In this document: piece by piece, positions 58,042-64,000 of the stretch
How the letters are laid out: the number at the start of each line of letters is the position of its first letter
How positions within the stretch are numbered: the first letter of the stretch is position 1
Assembly (NCBI GenBank): GCA_965153355.1
Contig: OZ231127.1
Span: forward strand, 15,748,001 to 15,812,000
Direction of reading: 5' to 3'
DNA length: 64,000 nucleotides
DNA from: Flaccisagitta enflata
Lineage: Eukaryota; Chaetognatha; Sagittoidea; Aphragmophora
Translations under genes and position numbers: made by a program
Notes under the pieces: model-generated
What the model was told of the DNA's origin: nothing
What the model saw: the letters and a program-made list of their open reading frames with translations, nothing else
The model's database searches: none

Positions 58042-58230
58042 CTTAGTTGCGTGCTACGCGACTCCACACCCCGCTATGTCGGGCCGTCGGTCAGTCCCTT
58101 TTATACTTTTTTGGCGTTTTACAGCTTTTGGAGCCTAATGCTCCTGCCCAAATGCTCTGGTGACCTTCTCCAGCACTGCTCCTGCCCACCCGCACGCGAC
58201 TGGGGTAGCCGTGTATCCGGCCTTGTATTT
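58042..58230 (-). repeat. Family H element (duplicate of 39556-39748)
   Basis: Same sequence as in copy 1, ending GTGTATCCGGCCTTGTA. Confidence 0.8.
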
Positions 58231-58649
58231 TCATTTCTTTGTCATTGAAACAACAACAAAACGCAAAAGCCTCGTAATTCAATTCCCTTCGCTTATGCGA
58301 TGATGATTAAACAATTGCTTTGTCTCTTTTTGTTTGTGTAAAGCAATGTAACTTCATCACAGATACACTCTCAAGGTGATTACACGCGATACCACGCGTG
58401 TCCCTTGCCACCAATCCTACAAATCTTTGTCAATTAGTTTAAATTTTAATCATGAACAAAATATCAAACCACGGAGAAAAAAAAAAGATAACAACAAACA
58501 CCTCAGGTTTATGATTTTTTTTCGGTCGGCGAAAGCCGCATTCATTGGCAAAAATCCATGATATCTGGAAAGCCATTCAAAACACTTCGCATTTGAGACG
58601 TAACAAGATTTTTTTTCCTGACATAGTTGTGAAATTATGTTGACTTATA

Positions 58650-58965
58650 AACAAGGCCGGATACACGGCTACCCAAGTCGCGTGCAGGTGGGGACTGGGC
58701 AGGGACAGTGATAAAAAAAAAAACAAATCATGCATTTGAACAACAGCAGTAATGCAACACCCCCCCCGAAAAGAGAAGTAAAAAAGGTAAAATATGTCTA
58801 ACTGAAGGACGGACGGAAAACAACGAATGAGGTCAAAGAACTAAAAACATAAAAAAAGTAAACGTAAAGTGTGACCGACCAACCGACCAACCAACCGACG
58901 GACAAAGCGGGTTGTAGAGTTGCGTGAGCGGGTTGTAGAGTTGCGTGCACGCGACAAAAAAAAAT
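58650..58965 (+). repeat. Family H element (duplicate of 40165-40460)
   Basis: As copy 1, but the terminal segment GCGGGTTGTAGAGTTGCGTG is duplicated in tandem and an internal GCTGAAAA piece is shortened. Confidence 0.75.
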
Positions 58966-59052
58966 GACGATAAGCTTTGTATTGCAGCTATCTAATTAGT
59001 TTGTGCATTGCTTTGTATATTCTTCCTTATTTCCGACTCCTGAATTGTTCTT

Positions 59053-59167
<115 letters not shown>

Positions 59168-59177
59168 GGTTTTGTAG

Positions 59178-59293
59178 TCTGTCCGCGGCTCGCAACGGGG
59201 AGGAATTCACGGCGTCAGTCGAACCGATTCCCTTGATATTCCAAGGGACAAAACGACCAGAGGAGCGAGATCACCATCACTGGAATTGCCTAG
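59178..59293 (+). CDS. Exon H, duplicate copy
   Basis: Identical over 116 nt to 40662-40777, with the same TTTTGTAG acceptor and GTGAGA donor. See the first copy for the reading. Identity of the exon in both copies is expected from recent origin and does not by itself prove selection. Confidence 0.45.
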
Positions 59294-59311
59294 GTGAGAG
59301 ACGCAGAATGA

Positions 59312-59387
<76 letters not shown>

Positions 59388-59807
59388 AAGAAAGAAAGAG
59401 ACAGACAGACAGACAGACAGGGAATGAGAGTTATAGAAAGTAAGGCGGACAAACCGAATAATATACAGAAACAAATGAAGAAAACAAATGTCAATGGAAA
59501 GAAAGAAAGAAGGATGATTATGAAGAGAGAAGGGGATGGAAAGTACTAAGTAGAGCTAGAGAAGGAAAGAGGAGAGGAGAAGACCAAAAGATAGAAAATA
59601 AAGAAGGAATTGAAAGGAATGAAACAGAAAGGCAGAAAGGCAGAAAGGCAGAAAGGCAGAAAGGCAGAAAGAGAAAGAGAGGGAAAGGAAGGCAGAATAA
59701 TCGGCGTATCGGTGATCGCTTGAATTGACTTAATGACACGGAGAGACAGAGACTGGAGAGACACTTCAGATGAGAGACCGAAAGCGGGATGGAGCTGGAG
59801 TGGAGTG

Positions 59808-59891
<84 letters not shown>

Positions 59892-60462
59892 CAGAGAGAC
59901 AGAGAGACAGAGGGGTAAGAAACAGAGAGACAGATGTACACATTTCGATCGAAAGACCTGATTCCTGGGATGATTACTGTGCATTGAATGTATAAACTTT
60001 CTTTAGGGGAACAAAAACTTAAATAAGGATGAAATTTTTAAAACCATTTCACACAGGATGCTGCTGGATTAGTAGAGATTTCAAGTATAATTGGATCTTC
60101 AAGGATCAAACCAGAAAATCAAAATAAGGTTTATACTCATCTAAGTAGAAGATGGTGAATGAAATAATTGGCTGTTCTGCCTTATGAGAGACACTAACAG
60201 ATATAGATACACGAAGGCGGGCAGAGACAGACGCAGATAGTGATAGATGGTCAAAGACAGACGCAGATAGTGATAGATGGTCAAAGACAGACGCAGACAG
60301 ACACGAGATAGAGTGGAGGCAAGATGAGAGTGCTTGCAAAAGAAGAAAGAGCGATAACGGAGAAATGATGGCGCGATAGGAGAGCGAAAGCGAAAGAGAA
60401 AGTCTGATTGTGTGTGTGTGTGTGATAGAATGAGGGCAACAGTGCGCGGGGGAGGCTCTAGT

Positions 60463-60522
<60 letters not shown>

Positions 60523-60947
60523 TTGGGATGGGAATGGCGTATTCCTGCCCATGCAGAATGCAGGCGATTACAAAAGCCAAAGCTCCCCGTTGCCGAACGT
60601 GGATCTGAACATCTCACATACCCGTATTTGACTATTTTTTTAACAGTATTACTGTCATCTTGCTAAAAGTTCACATTTTAAAGATTTCTTGTTGTCAAGA
60701 TCAAGAAACAAACGATTAAACGAAAGAGAAAAAAGACTGACGAACAAACAAACAAACAAACAAACAAACAAACAAACAAACAAACAAACAAACAAACAAA
60801 CAAACAAACAAACAAACAAACAAACAGAACACACACCACAAAACAAACACACCGAAAAGCAAGCTGGCATACAAATGATCAAATCAGCTAGACCAACGGA
60901 CCGAGGGAGGGACCCTTATAGCGGTGAGTAGGTGCAATTCATAACCA
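59294..60947. other. Duplicate of 40778-42464; no gene recognised
   Basis: The same purine-rich DNA, with longer (GA)n at 59333-59385, 59811-59890 and 60466-60519 and longer (CAAA)n at 60744-60825. Confidence 0.6.
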
Positions 60948-61345
60948 GGCCGGATACACGGCTACCCCAATTGCGTGCGGGTGGGCAGGGGCCATATTAG
61001 AGGTCAGTGGAGCATTTGGGCAGGAGCAGTATGGCAAAAGAACCCATAAAGGCCGAAAAAGTAAAGTGTGATTGACAAACCGACAGACGGATGTATTAAT
61101 GGACGGACCGACATAGCGGGGTGTAGAGTCATGTAGCAGGCCCCTAAAAAGGCATTCTCTTTTAATTGCGGACACGCAACTCTATAGAAGGCTTTGTCCG
61201 TCGGTCCGTCCGTGGACACAGGTCGAAAAGTGGGAAAACGAGCAGTTTAGAAAGTTATTTTAGATGGTTTTCGTGTATGGGTGTGGGGTGTGGATGGGGG
61301 TTGGACGCCCCTGCCCATCCGTCCGCAACGATAATGTGACCCCGC
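60948..61345. repeat. Pair of family H elements (duplicate of 42465-42855)
   Basis: The first (plus) ends in a damaged hairpin at 61130-61150. The second (minus) starts AATTGCG-GACA-CGCAACTCTATAGAAG at 61161. Confidence 0.7.
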
Positions 61346-61902
61346 GTCACTTGTTCATAACACAAAATCGGTGTGAACTCAGTTGACGCAATTGATTCGA
61401 GTCTCTCGAGAAGGAATGATCTTTAATGCAACTTTGGCTCTCAAGAATCGAATCTTGAGTTTTTACAATGAGCAGTCACGCAACAAATTCATCTCCCTTC
61501 CGACTTTTTAACACATCTATGATCCATCAGTCCATTAAAACGTCAATTAGTCGATGATTCATATCCCATTTTGTTTTGGCGGTTTGTGGTTTGTGGTTTG
61601 TGGTTTGTCGTAAATTGTCACGTTACTCGATCTAATTGTTCACCTTGGGATGTTGTTTGTCAGGTCCATCAACGGATGATGGATTCACTTCTGCGCGTGC
61701 GTCGCATTTTGTCGGCCATATTCATTATCTCATCACTGCCGTCATATATTCAAAACGCTACATCCGATTTTTTTTCTTCAAAAAATTGTCTCAGTTTCCA
61801 GCGAGCAAAATGTATCGTAAAAGATTCAATCTTAGTTCAGTTGATGCATTTAACTAACCGACAGGGTGGGAAGTCTGTCGTGCTGAGGATCCAGTAAGAA
61901 CA

Positions 61903-62043
61903 AGGCCGTATACACGAGCCGAAGTCGCGTGCGGGTGGGCAGGAGCGGCGAAAAACGAAAGTGAAACTAAGTATTACCAAACAGACCGACAGACGGACAG
62001 ACGGACAGAGTGGGTTGTAGAGTCGCGTGCACGCGACTAAAAA
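61903..62043 (+). repeat. Family H element (duplicate of 43400-43541)
   Basis: ACAAGGCCGTATACACG to AGTCGCG-TG-CACGCGACTAAAAA with two or three substitutions relative to copy 1. Confidence 0.75.
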
Positions 62044-62602
62044 TAAGAGAACAATTGGAGGCTGAAGAGTTGAAGAGGGAAAGAGAAAGAAAAGGAAAGA
62101 AAAGGAAAGAAAGTAGAAAAATACTTTTCTTACTCTTTAAGAGCCAGTTTGAGCATGAAAAGGTTTAGTAAACGGGATGAAGCCTACTTAAAGGAGCACA
62201 ACATAGATAATTCTGTCGGGCTTGAAGTGACTGTCAGGCTTGAAGTTTCCTGGATGTCCCTGACCTATTTGCGACTTACGCTCACCATGCCCAAACAGAG
62301 GAATATGGAGGTGGGCCTTTTGAGTCCCTACTGAGTCACTGACTATCTACTCCTTGTTATCCAATATCCATTTTGCAAAACTAACCTTGCAAACATTCAT
62401 TCAGAGTTTAACTTAAAAACACTAGCTCTCACAAATGATTTGACTAGAGTGCATACATCTTCTGCATACGCGACATGGGTTGGTAGACCTTGTATCAGCC
62501 ATCACGCAAAAACGCATTTTCCCCTTTTTTCCCCATTCATGTCTTGCAGAATCTGTCCTTCTTTCCAAGTTGGCTCTTTTAAAAAGAGAATCTGTCACAT
62601 TT

Positions 62603-62975
62603 TTAGTAGCGTGCACGCGACTCTACAACCCGCTTTGTTCGTCCGTCTGTCCAACCATCCATCTGTCTGTCCAACTGTCCGTCTGTCCAACCATTCATCC
62701 GTCCAACCGTCCGTCCATCAAACTTTACTTTTTCTATTACTTAAAGTACTTTTTAGTCATTTCAGATCATTTTCAGTCATTCTGAGTCATTCTAAATCGT
62801 TCTAAGTCATTTTCAGTCATTTCAAGTTACATTAAGTCAGTTGAGTCAATTTAGTCGTTTAAGTCATTTGACATCATTTTAAGTCTGTTTAAGTCATCTT
62901 GAGTTATTCAAAGTCAATATAAGTCATCCAAAATTATTTATGTACTGCACGCGACTTATAGGTGTTGGCCTTGTT
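62603..62975 (-). repeat. Family H element with AGTCATTTTA minisatellite (duplicate of 44098-44472)
   Basis: Same as copy 1, including the number and order of the AGTCAT units as far as I can compare. Confidence 0.7.
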
Positions 62976-63229
62976 TTTTTCTTTTAAACTCGTCTTCAAT
63001 TCTCTTCTGCATCTATCCCCACTTTCCCGTTTCAACTGTCTGTAAGTCTGCTTGTCTCTTGATTGAAATGTTTGACTGTCTGTCATTTACTACTCTCTTC
63101 AACTCTGTGCCTCTCTGTCTTTGTCTACTACTCTGTCAATCTGTCTTTGGCTCCGTCTCTGTCTCTCTCTGTCTCTCTTTATCTCCGTTTCTCTCTGCCT
63201 CTGTCTCTCTCTGTCTCTCTCTCTCTCTC

Positions 63230-63357
<128 letters not shown>

Positions 63358-64000
63358 CGAGACTTAAAAAGTATACAATTAACCACATTTTCATATGGAA
63401 GTAGTTTTTTTAATTAGTTATTGCCATAGGGACTAGGTTAAGGCATTTCCCAGTGAGTTGCGTCTCGTGTGATGGTGATGGTTGCCAACCATTGGTTGGT
63501 TGGTGGTTGGTTATGTCTCGACTGTTGCTATCACTTATTCAAATCCCCGATATCAATATTTCATGACGTGTCTGTTTTCCAATTCTTTTGCTCATGCTCC
63601 TCATTCTGTCCCCATCTGCGCTTGGTTGCCCACTTGTCTGTTCCACCATCATAACTCGCTTTTTTTCTAAAAGACAAGCGTGGCTCGTTAAGCCGTAAGT
63701 TTGTGTGCGCGTCGGTCCGTCAGACGGTTGATCTGGCTTCTTGTACAGCGCTTCACTTCCCCTCTGCACACCCTTTTTGCTGTCTGTATAATTTCGTTAC
63801 AATAACCAAGTTTGTTAGTCGTATTTGAGCTTCCATAGTCGTCCACCATGCCTCTCAAGAGCGAGTCATAGGTAATATGTTGCAACACAAACTTTTTTTT
63901 AGTATGTAATTACTAGGAAATTTGATCCTTTATTTCTAAAAATACATAGACTGTAAGCCACAATAAGTACCGGGTCATCCAGCTGACTTGTCGGATTCCA

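Overview
This window looks like nuclear DNA of an invertebrate animal. It has no operons and no long intact genes. It carries small exons with GT/AG splice sites, very long (CT/GA)n, (CA)n, (CAA)n, (CCGA)n and (CTCA)n microsatellites, many fold-back (palindromic) elements, a Penelope-like retroelement fragment, and two families of short elements that end in a hairpin. A minus-strand fragment resembling the ionotropic-receptor branch of glutamate receptors weakly suggests a protostome (arthropod-like?). I cannot name the species.

Genes. (1) A plus-strand gene is inferred from exons that I joined by splice sites and phase: A (12668-12794), B (22527-22588), C (24062-24297), D (24769-24846) and E (28058-28321). 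They join without a stop into about 255 codons of disordered Ser/Gly/Ala-rich protein ending in hexapeptide repeats of the type R-T-S-P-S-Q. Candidate exons F (32239-32283), G (39160-39233) and H (40662-40777) also join in phase with each other, but one phase step between E and F is unexplained, so an exon may be missing. (2) On the minus strand, 53675-54311 holds the last two exons of an ionotropic-glutamate-receptor-like protein (ligand-binding lobe S2 plus last membrane helix), with a weaker upstream exon at 55731-55810. (3) A 5'-truncated Penelope-like element (29186-30616) encodes the end of the reverse transcriptase and a GIY-YIG endonuclease. (4) A 91-codon ORF of unknown function sits in the loop of a 2.4-kb palindrome (6312-6584).

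Repeats. Family H ('hairpin/GGTCGG') has one end ACAAGGCCGGATACACGG and the other end a 7-bp-stem hairpin followed by A-runs; stems differ between copies with compensatory changes. Family G starts and ends with a GGGCAGCGGCCCC-type hairpin and encloses an AAGGCTCAAATCCCAGCC-like minisatellite. At least ten fold-back elements occur, some nested in family H or hosting other insertions.

Layout: 1-5.4 kb repeats; 5.5-7.9 kb giant palindrome; 8.4-12.6 kb microsatellites; 12.7-13.7 kb exon A and its tandem mini-exon array; 14-22 kb families H and G and nested fold-backs; 22.5-32.3 kb exons B-F with the Penelope element between E and F; 33-38.6 kb fold-backs; 39.08-45.48 kb first copy of a segmental duplication (exons G, H); 45.5-57.5 kb fold-backs, family G and the receptor exons; 57.55-64.0 kb second copy, running off the window. 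The duplication may be real or may be two haplotypes assembled in tandem.
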